Below, one piece after another: positions 51,667 through 63,080 of a stretch of 64,000 nt of DNA. The notes beneath the pieces were generated by a model. It did no database searches and had not been told where the DNA came from. It saw nothing but the letters and a program-made list of their open reading frames with translations. This DNA is from Phytopythium helicoides. Taxonomy: Eukaryota > Oomycota > Peronosporomycetes > Pythiales > Pythiaceae. The position numbers were made by a program, and so were the translations under genes. Location: assembly GCA_024867545.1 (NCBI GenBank), contig JANFNE010000004.1, forward strand, positions 1,240,001-1,304,000, in the 5' to 3' direction. Within the stretch, counting starts at the first letter, position 1. The number at the start of each line of letters is the position of its first letter.

Positions 51667-54028
51667 ATGCGTCTGTTGCTGGTCGCAGCACTCGCTGCGG
51701 CTCCCTCGAGGGCCCAGGGGGCCTGTTCGGCACCTGCGGCCACACTCTCGACCTCCTGCGGCGGCCAGTGCGACGAGCACGTCCCGTGCCTCGTGGCGGC
51801 GTCGGACTGCTCCGTCGAGTGCTTCCCGACGGCCTACGACTCCTGGGGCCTGGACTTCCTCGTCCCGTTCGGCACCTATCGCAGTGCGTCGGAGGTCGCA
51901 GCGAGAGCCCAAGTGACCGACGAAGTGTTTGACGCACAAGTCGCCGCGCTGTCGAATGACACGGACGGACGCGCAGCCGCCAACAACGATGAGCTCACGG
52001 AGCTCGGCACGCTCGACATTGGCTCCACCACGGGCATGTGAGTAGAAGAAGTGGCGAAGTGGTGTCATCAGCGTTATCATGGGGGAACTGACGCACGGTG
52101 ATCATAGGGCTGTCTACGGCGGATCGAGTACGACGGGATGGGTGCGGGGCAAGGTTGCAGGCGTGAGGATCTCGGACGACGGGACTTTTGTGGCGAACGC
52201 GTCGTCGCTCACGCTGCTGTCGCTCGAGAACCTCGAGCTTGGACCGGACCTCGGTGATGAGTTCGCCACCAAAGTCCCCACCAGCCTGACTGAGCTGTAC
52301 CTGCGCAACAACGCACTCGAGTCGTTCAGTCTGTCGTCACTACCTAACCTGCGCATTTTGTAAGCCTGAGATCGCCTAGTATGTCGTGTGGACAGTGGAT
52401 GCTGATGCTGTATGATGCTACAGGAGCCTCGCGGAAAACTACCTGACGACGTTTGAAGTCGAACTGCAGAGTCTCGGGGTCCTCTATCTGACCAACAACT
52501 CGTTCTCAGCCATTCCAGAGAGCGTTTACAGCTTGCCAAGACTCTACGCATTGTGGGTTTTGAGCTCTTCAAGTGTGCTGCACGAACTCCCCGCTAATAC
52601 TTGTGCTTATCTGTGAGCAGTTATATGTCGGGCAACACACTCGCCAATGCGACTATCACTCAGGAGCAGTTCGACTTCCTTGCCGGCTTGGACACGCTGG
52701 ACCTGACAACGGCAGACTTTGCGACCACTGCAATTTCAGACTGCCCTTCTGACTCGATGAAGACGCTTCGTGGGCTGACATTCTGCATCTCGGAGCTGAT
52801 GGCTACCAGTAGCAGCTCGTCATCCTCCCCTTCATCAACTTCTTCGTCCTCAGCATCGTCCCAAGCATCATCAGCTTCACCATCATCATCGTCGTCAAGC
52901 AACACAGGAATTGCAGTTGGCGCCGCGATAGCTGGGGTGGTGGTACTCGGAGTAGCGATTGCCATCGTCCTTTGGATTCGTCGTCGCAAGCGGAACGCCG
53001 AGGACAAAGGAGCTACCGGCACCATCCACAGCAACCTGGAGTCGAATGCTACGACGGCGACAAGCGGCTCCAGAGGCACCGGTAGAAATCGCAGCATTCA
53101 GATGTCGTTGTGGTCCGATGCCGAGCTCATGGCCGTCCAGGTGCAGATCGAAGACATTGAAGATGTTCGACAGCTCGGTAGCGGCGCGTTTGGTGTCGTA
53201 TGGCTCGTGCGGTTCCGCAGCTCGCAGTTGCTGGCGTCGAAGCGGCTTCTCCCATCTTCAAGCAGCGATAGTGACGACTTGGTGCGCGTGCATGACCTCC
53301 TAACTGAGATCAAGCTGAACGCGCGGCTTGACCACCCGGCGATCGTTCGGTTCCGTGGCGCGGCTTGGCACTTCCAGCGTGATCTGCAGGCTTTGTTCGA
53401 GTTCATGGACGGAGGAGACCTGATGGACTATCTGCACTCGCGGCGACCAACGCCCCGAGGCTCCACCGGTGCAGGAGGCTCCGGCACTGGCAGCTGGACT
53501 CGCGAGAAGCTGCTCATGGCCATCAACGTGGCCGATGCGCTCGTGTACGTGCATTCGTTCTCACCTCCCATCGTGCACCGCGACCTCAAGTCAAAGAACA
53601 TCCTGCTGAACGCGAGCGAGAGCAATGGCGTCATTGCCAAGGTGGCCGACTTTGGCGCCGCGAGACCCAAGTCGGTTCACGCAACCATGACAGCGGGGGT
53701 CGGGACTGGTCGGTGGGTCGCCCCCGAGGTGCTCGCGGGCCAGAACGACTACGGCCAGCTGGCTGACGTGTACAGCTTCGGCGTCGTTCTCACAGAGCTC
53801 GACACGCACGTGCTGCCGTACGACGACTTTGGGTCTCCCGTCATGCCGCTAGTGGCCGTGTTGCAGCTCGTGGCGGCCGGCAGTGCCCGCCCGACGCTGC
53901 GAAGCGACTGCCCTGGGTCGCTACGCTCGCTCATTGCTCGCTGCTTGTCGTTCGAGTCCGAGGAGCGGCCGTCGGCCCCTGAAGTGGCCTACGCGTTGCG
54001 CACGATCCGGAGAGACCTGGGGTGGTAG
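51667..54028 (+). CDS. LRR receptor-like kinase 5 (TKL), reduced ectodomain
   Basis: Four exons: 51667-52037, 52108-52359, 52424-52552, 52621-54028; 719 aa from MRLLLVAALAAAPSRAQ. The cap is shorter and lacks several cysteines of the others (CGGQCDEHVPC and SDCSVEC remain; the DPCQYLC box is missing). The 66-nt LRR exon is absent, and the 60 and 69-nt LRR exons are fused into one of 129 nt (60+69). A long serine tract precedes the TM (VGAAIAGVVVLGVAIAIVLW). Kinase has a Gly/Ser insert after about 280 residues of the exon (STGAGGSGTG), HRDLKSKN, DFGAARP, APE. Confidence 0.88.
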
Positions 54029-54948
54029 CATTGACTTTCGACTTCAACACGTTCTACCTAAGAATTTTGACACTTTTTTTACAAATGTGGTAAAATACGG
54101 TACAAAACGTGCGGCGGAGAGCAAGCCGAAGCCGCCACCGGACTCCGTGGGCGGTGAGTAATGACGGCTTGCTATGACAGTGCTCGCTTCGCCACGGCAG
54201 ACTAGGCTGAAGGAGTAAGTCGCCAACAGCAGACAGCTCAAGTGGCAGAGCCAGCCAGCACGATCATTCCTGAGTGCCACGCGGTTTTGTCCTGATTCGA
54301 GTCGATGGCTCTGCTTGCTCGCAGCGCAAGGTATCGCCAGCGCTCGCCAGATGAGTGTACGCCTGCCTGCTAGTGGGAGGCTTGAAGCTCGCGATGGAAA
54401 ATGATCGCCGCGAGGCTCTCTGCCGTCTCCACGATGACGGATTCTCGCGACAAAGCGTCGACAATTGGAACGACGGAGCGGCGAGCTGATCGACCGAGTC
54501 ACGGCACGTCGAGCGACGTCAAGTCAGTCGCCTTGAGTGTCTCCCTCGCGTTCCTTCCACTCCACCCACGCTGGGCAAATCGGGCCGGAAAGTGGCCGCT
54601 GGCGCCACGGCTCGGCCATCGAAAACCTCCCCCCTTGTGTCACAATGCTAACCAAGTACAAATCACATTAAAACGCCGAAATGTACTGCGAAAAAGCGCA
54701 AAGCGATGGCTACATCCCACCCTCCGCCCATCGCGCTCATTAGCGTAGTACCGTAGTTTTTTTCGTGCTGAACATTGCGACTGAACATTGTGACACAAAC
54801 AAATGACAGCGTCTCCGCCCGCGGCACGCGGCTCGGAGTCCGACTTGCGCCGCGTATTGTGCGCGTGCTGCCTGCCTGTAGCTCCCTGCAGCTCTCCATG
54901 AGCCCCACGCTGTCTCCTGCTCGCGGCCGGAGGCGCTCGAGGGCTGAA
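54029..54948. other. Intergenic 920 bp
   Basis: 3' flank of kinase 5 and promoter region of kinase 6. No coding frame with support on either strand. Confidence 0.45.
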
Positions 54949-57604
54949 ATGGGCCGCGGGGCGATGTTCGTGGCCGCTCTGTTGGCTGGGGGCGGCGTCA
55001 TGGCCCAGTGCGCGGACTTTGCGCCTCTGACGCTTTCGACCAGCTGTGGAGGCCTCTGCGATGATCTGCAGCTGTGTTTGGCCTTCAACGCGACCTCCTG
55101 CGCGTCCTCGACGTGCGTGGCCGACGCCAACGCCTCGTGCGCGTTCGAGTGCCTCGCTGCGGCTTCAGATGGGGCCAACAGCGAGGAGGCCGGTCAAGAA
55201 GATGGGTTCACCTTCCTCGTCACCTTTGGAGCGTACCAGAGCGCGCAGGAGCTGGCGGAGCGCACGAGTGATGGAGCGGCGTTCGCAACGGCAGTAGCAG
55301 CGCTCAGCAACGACACGGACGCGTTCCCGTCAGCCAGCAACGACGACGTCAGCGTCATTGGAGAGATCGACCTCGCAGACTCCGTCACCCACTTGTACGG
55401 TAACGCCACACGGACGAGTTGGCTATGAACAACACCTAACGCCTGTGCAATGCTGTCAACAGCACGCTTGTGGGCGGCCCGAGCGCCACAGAGTCGGTGA
55501 AGCACAAGGTGGCGCGCGTGGGGTTTGGCAGCGACGTCATCTCCAGCAGCAGTAATGTGTCGACCGTCACGCTGCGCAATCTGGCGCTTTCGGACGGAGC
55601 GCTCCAGCAGCTGCCGCTCGTACTGCCGCTGACGCTGACCAACCTAACGCTCGCTAATGGACTGCTCGATGCGTTCCCGAGTCTCGTGGCCAACTTCACC
55701 TCCATGACAGCCTTGTAAGCGCTCATCAGACGCAATGGAGAAAGTAGCTGGGATTAACCGATGCTCCATTCTTCCAAACTCGCAGAAACCTGGACATGAA
55801 CGATATCACAGGGATCGCGGGCACCGAGGCGATCATGGATCTCCGAACTCTGTAAGCGACTTCGCAGCCTCATCATCGTCTCAGTCACTTTCTAATGCTT
55901 CAACCTTCGTGCAGGAGCCTACAAGACAATCAACTGGAGGTCTTTCGTGCCGTATACCCGAACTTGAAGACTCTGTAAGTCGACGCATACCGTTTTGAAG
56001 TCTTACCGAACGCATCATTGACCGATCCTCATACCACCAACAGCCACATGGAACGCAACAACCTGACGGACATCCCTGCCGCCGTGTTCATCCACAGCAG
56101 CCTGCGCGAGCTCTACCTCAAGGGAAATCCACTGGAAGCTCCGCTTTTCACTGAAGATGAAGTTGACTTCCTTGAGGCGCTCGATGTGTTTGACCTGAAC
56201 AACGCCGATTTCTCCGTCTACCCGCTCACGTGCTGCGTCAAGAAACAGAAGACTGTGCACAACCTAACTGTGTGCGTGTCGGACACATCGGATGACGATG
56301 ACAGTGATGACAGCAAGAGCAGTGGTGATTCTGAAGATGCGTCCGAGGACAACGAGTCGAGCGTGACGGCTGTCGTCGTTGGTTCTGTCGGTGGTGCTGT
56401 ACTTCTCGTGATCCTTGTCATTGCTGGAGGGTGGCTCTACGTGGTTCGATCGGGGAGGTTTCAACGACAACATGGTCGTCGTGCAGTGGGTTTGGATGAT
56501 GACGAGGATGATCGAGGACGTACAAAGTGGTTTGTGCGCGACTCACTGTTTGGTGGGGGCGTTTCACCACCACTGGGTGCTCGCCCAGGATCATCGCCGC
56601 CCCTAATCGCCTTTCAGTCTCCAGCCAAGAACCACCAGTATGTGTACGACGACGACCCGGAAAGGAGCTACTCGGATCGCCTGTCGACGCGCAGTACGCA
56701 CAGTAACAATAGCTCTGGTGTGTACTCGGTGTGGAGCGACCCGGATCTGCTATCACTGCAGGTGCGATTTGAAGACATTGAGGATATTGGAACTATTGGC
56801 AGCGGCGCGTACGGCATGGTGTACTTGGTGCGATATCGGCAAACGCAGTTGCTTGCAAGCAAGCGTCTGCGTGCGGATCAGGTTACCAAGGAGCGCACGC
56901 AGGATTTCGTCGAGGAGATCAAGATGGTCGCGGGTCTAGACCACCCCAATATTGTGCAGTTTATCGGCGCGGCGTGGACCATCGAGAGCAACTTGCAGGC
57001 ACTCTTTGAGTACATGGAGAACGGAGATTTGCGCGACTACCTCCAGGGTCCCTCGTCGCCTCGGCATTGGAGTCAGGAGAAGCTAAAACTCGCTATGGAT
57101 GTGGCCGAAGCACTAGTGTACGTGCACTCATTCACGCCGCCGCTGCTGCACCGAGACCTCAAGTCGCGCAACGTGTTGCTGGACGGGCAAATGCGTGCCA
57201 AGCTCACTGATTTTGGCGCGGCTCGTTATCGATCGTTCAACGACACAATGACTGCGGGTGTGGGCACTGGTCGATGGCTCGCCCCCGAAGTGATCCAGGG
57301 CCAGAGTGACTACGACCAGTCCGCGGACATATTCAGCCTTGGCGTCGTGCTAGCAGAGATGGACACGCATGCTATTCCATACGATCATGTTCGAGGTGCC
57401 AACGGCCACAAGTTAGCAGACATTGCAATTTTACAACTTGTGGCAACCGGACAACTTCGTCCGACTTTTGGTGCTTCGTGTCCGCCGGAACTTCGATCCT
57501 TGGCATTGAGATGCATGGCACAAGAGCCGAACGATCGCCCTGCTGCTCATGTTGTCGCTTATGAGCTGCGATTGTTGCAGCGGACGATGTTTGCAGAGCT
57601 TTGA
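54949..57604 (+). CDS. LRR receptor-like kinase 6 (TKL)
   Basis: Five exons: 54949-55394, 55463-55714, 55786-55851, 55915-55974, 56044-57604; 794 aa from MGRGAMFVAALLAGGGVMAQ (an in-frame ATG at 54898 precedes it but breaks the signal peptide). Cap: CGGLCDDLQLC, ASCAFECLAA. LRR exons 252/66/60; the last LRR intron is missing as in kinase 2. After the TM (AVVVGSVGGAVLLVILVIA) there is a juxtamembrane insert of about 100 residues that the others lack. Kinase: GSGAYGMVY, SKRLRAD, HRDLKSRN, DFGAARY, APE. An Asp/Ser-rich stretch lies just outside the membrane. Confidence 0.9.
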
Positions 57605-57677
57605 TGGGTACCAAGGTTGGCATGGCATTCCAAGAGCGTTGTAGATAAAATCATTAAGAGCACAGGTATTTAGTTTA

Positions 57678-58064
57678 TCATGGCATTATCCTTTCTTGTA
57701 GTTCCCAGTCGTCATCACCAACGGAAGTTGAGTCGGTCTCGCCTCCTGAGTCACTCCCGCCATCGCAATGGCACCTGGAGCATTTGCATTCATCGCCACT
57801 AGGTGTTGAGCTCGGTGGAAGAATGGTGATCTTAATATCCTTGGAGACTGAGGTGATTGCATGCAACGGCTGAGCTTGTCTTAAGTGCCGTGGAGATCTC
57901 GCGTCCCTGTATGGAAATCCGATCCCCCGGGTGTCTTCCCATCGTTCTCGACCCTCTCTTTCGAAATGCCGGTCGCACCACCAGATCAAGTTGCTGATAA
58001 CCACGATGGTGGCGACCATGACCACTATCCAGCAGTAGAGAAACACAAGAGATCCGTCGACCAT
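57678..58064 (-). CDS. Small single-pass membrane protein A (SD-rich tail family)
   Basis: 128 aa from MVDGSLVFLYC at 58064. One N-terminal TM helix (LVFLYCWIVVMVATIVVISNL), then WWCDRHFER, a basic stretch, SKDIKITILPP, a Cys/His cluster CKCSRCHC, and an acidic end GGSDSGGETDSTSVGDDDW. Paralogous to proteins at 62780-63052 and 63492-63833 by the W-x-C-[DE]-R-x-F motif and the acidic tail. Function unknown. Kinase 6 converges on it. Confidence 0.65.
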   Translation of the reverse strand: MVDGSLVFLYCWIVVMVATIVVISNLIWWCDRHFEREGRERWEDTRGIGFPYRDARSPRHLRQAQPLHAITSVSKDIKITILPPSSTPSGDECKCSRCHCDGGSDSGGETDSTSVGDDDWELQERIMP

Positions 58065-58082
58065 GGCGCTGAGTGCTGAAAT

Positions 58083-58100
58083 GCCAAATTGAAAAATGAC
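58083..58100 (-). promoter_or_regulatory. Inr-FPR-type core promoter of gene A
   Basis: On the minus strand this reads GTCATTTTTCAATTTGGC, close to the oomycete Inr (TCATTYY) followed by FPR (CAWTTTNYY). It ends 18 nt before the ATG at 58064, giving a 5' leader of about 34 nt. The rest of 58101-58617 shows no gene. Confidence 0.6.
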
Positions 58101-58617
58101 CGCACCAAATGAACCGAGACTTGAGGTGTGGTGTATGTAACAACTGTCCGCAAGCGAACCCAACAAACATGTCTCGCGATGGGATAGCTCCGCAAGTCCA
58201 ACTCGTCGGCGATTGTTGAAAATGTGCAGCTGACAGGGGTCTCATCCACTGCAAGAACCAAACACGGAGAGATCACTTGATTCACACTATGGCATCGGCG
58301 ATCCCCGCTGAATTGAATGATAAGTGATGTGTCGAAGAAGAGACATCAACGGGTTCAACTTGGCTCGTGTTCTCATAGATCTCGTACGTAATTTGAAGGC
58401 TCTAAAGTAATCAACGTCTACCTCCAGTAGCTCTTGGTGCTGGGCGTGACAGCAACAGACAACGATGTTGGTAATGGCACATTGTCAAACCAAATCAATG
58501 TTGAAGCATTTTCTGAGTAACAGCTAAGCGGGGACTACCCAACGAGTGGACATCTGGTATCAATTGACCTCACGAGCCTATCAACAATTGGGAGGGGTTA
58601 TTGGGTGAACTCACGCC

Positions 58618-61600
58618 TCACAACGCGTCGCGAGCTGTATCTTCGCGCACGAGCTGTTGAAAAACGCCACCCAGGCGATAAGCTACGGTGTTTGGGCTGT
58701 CAAACTCAATGATCTTGCCATCTTCGAGTACCAGAATCCTGTCCATATCATGCACAGATTCCAATTTGTGAGCGATTGTTATCACGGTCGAATTCGAAAA
58801 TGCGCTGCTGAGAGTTTGGCGAATTCTCTTTTCCAGTCCGTGGTCGATCGAGGCGGTGGCTTCATCCAGAACTACAATACCTCGTGGAGAAATCAAGGCT
58901 CGTGCAAGGCAGAGCAATTGGAGCTCCCCGATACTCCAGTTCACAGCAAAATCTGTCAGTTCGAGCCCCAGCGAACCGGAAAGCAGTCCCTTCAAACCGA
59001 CACGCTCGAGGGATGCCCATATCGAAGCGTCAGATGTCTCGCAAAACGGATCCAAGTAATTGCGAATTGACCCGCGAAACAGAATCGGTTCTTGTGGGAC
59101 GACGGTCATTCGTGTTCGAAGAGTCTGCACCGGGATCCTCGAGATATCGATTCCATCGATAATGATGGACCCAGACGCCAGAGTATTCATGCGAAACATT
59201 GCCATCACTAGACTTGATTTTCCTGCACCTGTTCGCCCAACAACACCGATCTTTTCACGGGGTTTAATCTTGAACGACGCATCCTTCAGCACCAACGCAC
59301 TACTGGAATCACCATATCGGAAATTGACTTTCGAAAACATGATGGCACCTTGGCTCGGCCACTGAACAGGAATTTTCTCATATATCTGCTGAGCACTCGA
59401 GTCTTCCGAAAGAATTGATGCGTATTCCGACAATCGCTCAACACTCACTAATTGCAACTCCAGCCTTGACCACATTTGCACAAGTCCCGCCAAGCTGCGA
59501 TCGATACTTATGACATACGTAAAAAGAAGCCCTACGAGACCTGGTGTGAGAAAAGATCTCAGGTAGAGAAGTGATGAAGCAACCAAAAGGATTACCCCAC
59601 AACCGAGAAGCTGGATTCGAAGTGCAAACCAGTGGTCGGATGTTATCTTGAAAAGCCATACGCGCATAACGTTGTCATTCAACTCAAAGTTTTCAGCAAT
59701 GGCGTCCCGCGTAAACCGGTAGTCAAAAGCTCTTAGAACCACGACGCCTTCTTCGGACTGAATCACGTGACTCAGTAACGGCGACTCTGCCGCTCTAAAC
59801 TGCCGTACAACTTCTCGGGATGTTGCTAGATAGAAATTAGCCGTGCGCACGTACAGATACAGCAGCGGGATGACCGCTAAACCCAGTGTGTTCACGATAT
59901 ATATCGCTGTGCCAAGCTGAAAGATGCTTGATAGCGCATATGCTAGAAAGTTACCAAATAGCAACGGTAGCGACATATCAACGCTCGCGATGTCGTCTCC
60001 ATATCTATTGAGGATCCGGCCGATTGGATTCTCGTCGAAAAAACGCGCTGGAGCATGAAGCAATGCTGATGTCATCGCATTGAACAGATTGCGTGACGCT
60101 TGAAGCCCCACATAGATGATAGAAATCAGACGCAGCAGCACCATAATCGAGGCTGCCACCCCAAGTAACGCGTAGATTTCCATACCGCTGTTCTGAGGCA
60201 TAGGTTGAGATGTGTAGTGACTCAGCCATAAGTCGCCACTTATTTGCGCACCTTGACAAGTAAATTGAACGAGTATCACAACCAAAAACGCTTTGGTACC
60301 ACCAATCGCTTGAAAGTACCCTCGAAGCACGGTAAAGGATACACGTCCAGTGGGCCGTTGCTCGTCTTCAATCGCTGTGGATATTGACTTTGGAGGTGCG
60401 GTGAAGCTAGGTCCGTTGCCGATCCTACCAAGGATAGAGTGCTGGAGTCTTCCTGGCTGTATGCTGCCAACTCGAATGGTTTTCACCTCACCATCCGTAG
60501 CATGGACAGCGTAATCGACAGCCTTGGAAGACACGAACTCTGGGTGATGCGTTGTCATCACCACCGTTTTGGCTGCTAATAATCCACAGATGCAATTGTC
60601 AAAAATGCGCATACGCGTAACAGCATCAACTGCTGCGAGGGGTGAATCAAGAATATATATGTCGGCACTGCTATAGCAGGCTCGAGCCAAACAAATGCGC
60701 GCCTTCTGTCCTTGAGATAAATTGGCTCCACTTTGCGTAATCTCGGTCTGATCGCCGTCTGGCAGTTGTTTCAAGTCATCGAGGAGCTCACACGCTCTAA
60801 GCACAGCCTGATATCTGCCGCTGTCAAATGGCAACCCAAAGAGAACATTGTCACGGAGCGTCCGGTGTTGAATCCAAGGTTGCTGTGAACAGAGCGCTAC
60901 TGATCCACGAACAGTAGCAGTCCCAGTGATCTTGCGCATTTCACCAAGAAGTGATAAGCACAGAGCAGATTTGCCGCTCCCAACGGCCCCGTGCACTACA
61001 ACGAGATCTCCAATCTTTACCTCTAGATTGATGTTGCACAAAACAGGTTTACTTTGGGTCCAGCCGAAGGAAGCATCTCGCACCGCAATCGCAATTCCGG
61101 CTGCTGGCCGAAGTGGAATGTGCTTATCGCTTTCACGCATAATTTCTTCTGAGCTGAGATACTCAGAGATGCGATTAAGAGAGACCTTTGCTCGAATGAT
61201 GGTCTGAAAAGTGGTTGGAAGCTGCTGCAGTGGCTCTCGAATGGTGTCAAAAAGCGCAATCGATGTGAACACTCTTGCCGCATTCAGCTCCCCACCAAGT
61301 ACTTGACTGTAGAAGAAGAGTGACACCAATGGCACCAGAACCGGCGTCACCCACAGTATAAACGCTGTTGATGATGCCGTGTAAGTGAAGCGCTTCACTG
61401 CTTGGAGCTCTTTGGACCGACGATCACCAACCTGAGAGGCGAATTGTTCTTCTAACCCATGAAGCTTCACCAATTGGATGCCATTGAACACAAATTTGAT
61501 CCACTTCATCCGCTCATCTCTGCGCACCATTACTTCGCCGTAAGCGCTACCAACCAGCAACGTGATCTTGGCACTTGCTGCAGCTGAGAGCAGAATAACC

Positions 61601-62553
61601 CCAAGTCCAGTGAACGAGGCTAATCCTAATGTGTTGTAGAGCAAGAAGATAACAGCACTAACTTGGAGTGGCAGGATCCACAGATTGTTGATCTTAGATG
61701 CACCAGAAAGAATGCTTCCAACGTCGCTCGAGTACAAGTTGGCGAGTTCCACCTCTGCACAGCTCGATTGCTGCTCATCCTCGCTTGAAGTGGTAGAGCG
61801 ACGTCGGCGAAGCGTTTTCTGGAATAGCTGAGCGCGTAGCGCGTTGTAAAGCCGTCCCGAAATCATATCGGCATACAGGCCTACATGCACATTGACAACA
61901 CTGCAAACAATCTTGGACGCGAATAGCAACCCAAGCCAGACCAGCAAGTAAGTTTGCGTACCGACTTGTGGCGAGGAGAGAGCCGCGACAATCTGATGGA
62001 GCACGATGGGTGCAACTAGACTCGATATTGCAGTGATGAGCGCTGCAACGGCGCTCAGCGCGAGACTCCGGCCAGAAAGCACCAAGATAGCGCGCAGAAT
62101 GGAGCCCCTATACTTTTCATAGGCCGCGATGAGATCCTTGGTCGCCTTGGCAGTGGAGTTATCGCGATCGAGTGACCAGATGTCGCTGTCTTGGAGTTGT
62201 CGATTGCTGCCAATTTTCATCGCCGGGCTCATGTAAGATAATAACAACCGGGACGCCCAAGAAGCCGAATGCGATGGATTTGGACGTAATTGCTCCCTCT
62301 CGGAAGCTGGAAATGTCGAATATGCGAGTTTTGGCATGTTGGGAGGTGATTGGAGAGTGTCCGATTCGATTGGTATGTTGGAAACTTGTATGCAGGATAG
62401 TTGGTCTATCTGGTTAGTTGCGAACTGCGCGGTGGAGAGTTTGCTGATCAAAGGAAAGCTCATTGTAGGTCCTGGTTGGATTCGATTGACCTCGCTGGCC
62501 TGATGTTCCATTTGACTGCGAGCTGGATTTTCCTGAGTCAATGAGTTATGCAC
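58618..62553 (-). CDS. ABC transporter, ABCC/MRP type, full length
   Basis: Single exon, 1,311 aa, with layout TMD1-NBD1-TMD2-NBD2. NBD1: Walker A GAVGSGKSAL (about 519), signature NLSQGQKARICLA (about 610), Walker B ADIYILDSPLAAVD. NBD2: GRTGAGKSSL (about 1104), a degenerate signature NWSIGELQLLCLA (about 1206; consensus LSxGQ), Walker B IVVLDEATASID. Length excludes an N-terminal TMD0, so it is a short MRP. It should export conjugates or drugs using ATP at the plasma or vacuolar membrane. The weak NBD2 signature could lower its ATPase role. It lies between small membrane genes A and B, all on the minus strand. Confidence 0.93.
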   Translation of the reverse strand: MHNSLTQENPARSQMEHQASEVNRIQPGPTMSFPLISKLSTAQFATNQIDQLSCIQVSNIPIESDTLQSPPNMPKLAYSTFPASEREQLRPNPSHSASWASRLLLSYMSPAMKIGSNRQLQDSDIWSLDRDNSTAKATKDLIAAYEKYRGSILRAILVLSGRSLALSAVAALITAISSLVAPIVLHQIVAALSSPQVGTQTYLLVWLGLLFASKIVCSVVNVHVGLYADMISGRLYNALRAQLFQKTLRRRRSTTSSEDEQQSSCAEVELANLYSSDVGSILSGASKINNLWILPLQVSAVIFLLYNTLGLASFTGLGVILLSAAASAKITLLVGSAYGEVMVRRDERMKWIKFVFNGIQLVKLHGLEEQFASQVGDRRSKELQAVKRFTYTASSTAFILWVTPVLVPLVSLFFYSQVLGGELNAARVFTSIALFDTIREPLQQLPTTFQTIIRAKVSLNRISEYLSSEEIMRESDKHIPLRPAAGIAIAVRDASFGWTQSKPVLCNINLEVKIGDLVVVHGAVGSGKSALCLSLLGEMRKITGTATVRGSVALCSQQPWIQHRTLRDNVLFGLPFDSGRYQAVLRACELLDDLKQLPDGDQTEITQSGANLSQGQKARICLARACYSSADIYILDSPLAAVDAVTRMRIFDNCICGLLAAKTVVMTTHHPEFVSSKAVDYAVHATDGEVKTIRVGSIQPGRLQHSILGRIGNGPSFTAPPKSISTAIEDEQRPTGRVSFTVLRGYFQAIGGTKAFLVVILVQFTCQGAQISGDLWLSHYTSQPMPQNSGMEIYALLGVAASIMVLLRLISIIYVGLQASRNLFNAMTSALLHAPARFFDENPIGRILNRYGDDIASVDMSLPLLFGNFLAYALSSIFQLGTAIYIVNTLGLAVIPLLYLYVRTANFYLATSREVVRQFRAAESPLLSHVIQSEEGVVVLRAFDYRFTRDAIAENFELNDNVMRVWLFKITSDHWFALRIQLLGCGVILLVASSLLYLRSFLTPGLVGLLFTYVISIDRSLAGLVQMWSRLELQLVSVERLSEYASILSEDSSAQQIYEKIPVQWPSQGAIMFSKVNFRYGDSSSALVLKDASFKIKPREKIGVVGRTGAGKSSLVMAMFRMNTLASGSIIIDGIDISRIPVQTLRTRMTVVPQEPILFRGSIRNYLDPFCETSDASIWASLERVGLKGLLSGSLGLELTDFAVNWSIGELQLLCLARALISPRGIVVLDEATASIDHGLEKRIRQTLSSAFSNSTVITIAHKLESVHDMDRILVLEDGKIIEFDSPNTVAYRLGGVFQQLVREDTARDAL

Positions 62554-62779
62554 ATTCTGTGAGGTGATCGATCACTCGCGTGGTTCGGTCTCTCGGCAAA
62601 AATCCAGTGAGTCATAAACAAGATCTAACAGACAAGGGCATTTCATTTGTTCTTGATTACTTAAGTACATTCAGTTCGTAATGCAAGTGTGTAGGATAGA
62701 GAACCTCCTTACCACCCAAGTCGACTTCATCGTCGTCACGGCCTCCTGTATCGCTCTCGGCTCCATCAGACGAGCTGGT

Positions 62780-63052
62780 TTAAAGATACGTTGAGGCTGT
62801 GAAGTCATGCGCTGAAGATGGGATGCCAACTGAGACCGATGCAGGTACAGCCGTTGGCGGAGCGCGTATTGCGAGTCGTGGTGATCTCTCGTGCCAGTAC
62901 GAAGAGTCAAAATGGTGCCTGTTCTCCCCCTGCTGTTGGGAGGCTCTGTCAAACTTGCGGGAGCTCCGCCAAATCGAGTACCCGCAAGCCAAAATGGCAA
63001 TGGTCCAGAACCCAACCCAGCAGAAAACAAACACATAGATCCCGTCCGTCAT
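62780..63052 (-). CDS. Small single-pass membrane protein B, truncated by a stop
   Basis: 90 aa from MTDGIYVFVFCWVGFWTIAI, with one TM and IWRSSRKFDRA after it. In-frame TAA at 62780-62782 ends the protein after DFTASTYL. Beyond it the same frame continues with SSSDGAESDTGGRDDDEVD until the stop at 62657, matching the acidic tails of its paralogs. The gene therefore lost its tail by one nonsense change (or read-through occurs). It could be a decaying copy. Confidence 0.5.
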   Translation of the reverse strand: MTDGIYVFVFCWVGFWTIAILACGYSIWRSSRKFDRASQQQGENRHHFDSSYWHERSPRLAIRAPPTAVPASVSVGIPSSAHDFTASTYL

Positions 63053-63065
63053 GACACCAAGCTAT

Positions 63066-63080
63066 CAATTTGAAGAATGG
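63066..63080 (-). promoter_or_regulatory. Inr-FPR-like element of gene B
   Basis: Minus strand: CCATTCTTCAAATTG, in the same position (13 nt before the ATG) as in genes A and C, but with FPR weakened to CAAATT. It may be less active. Confidence 0.4.
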
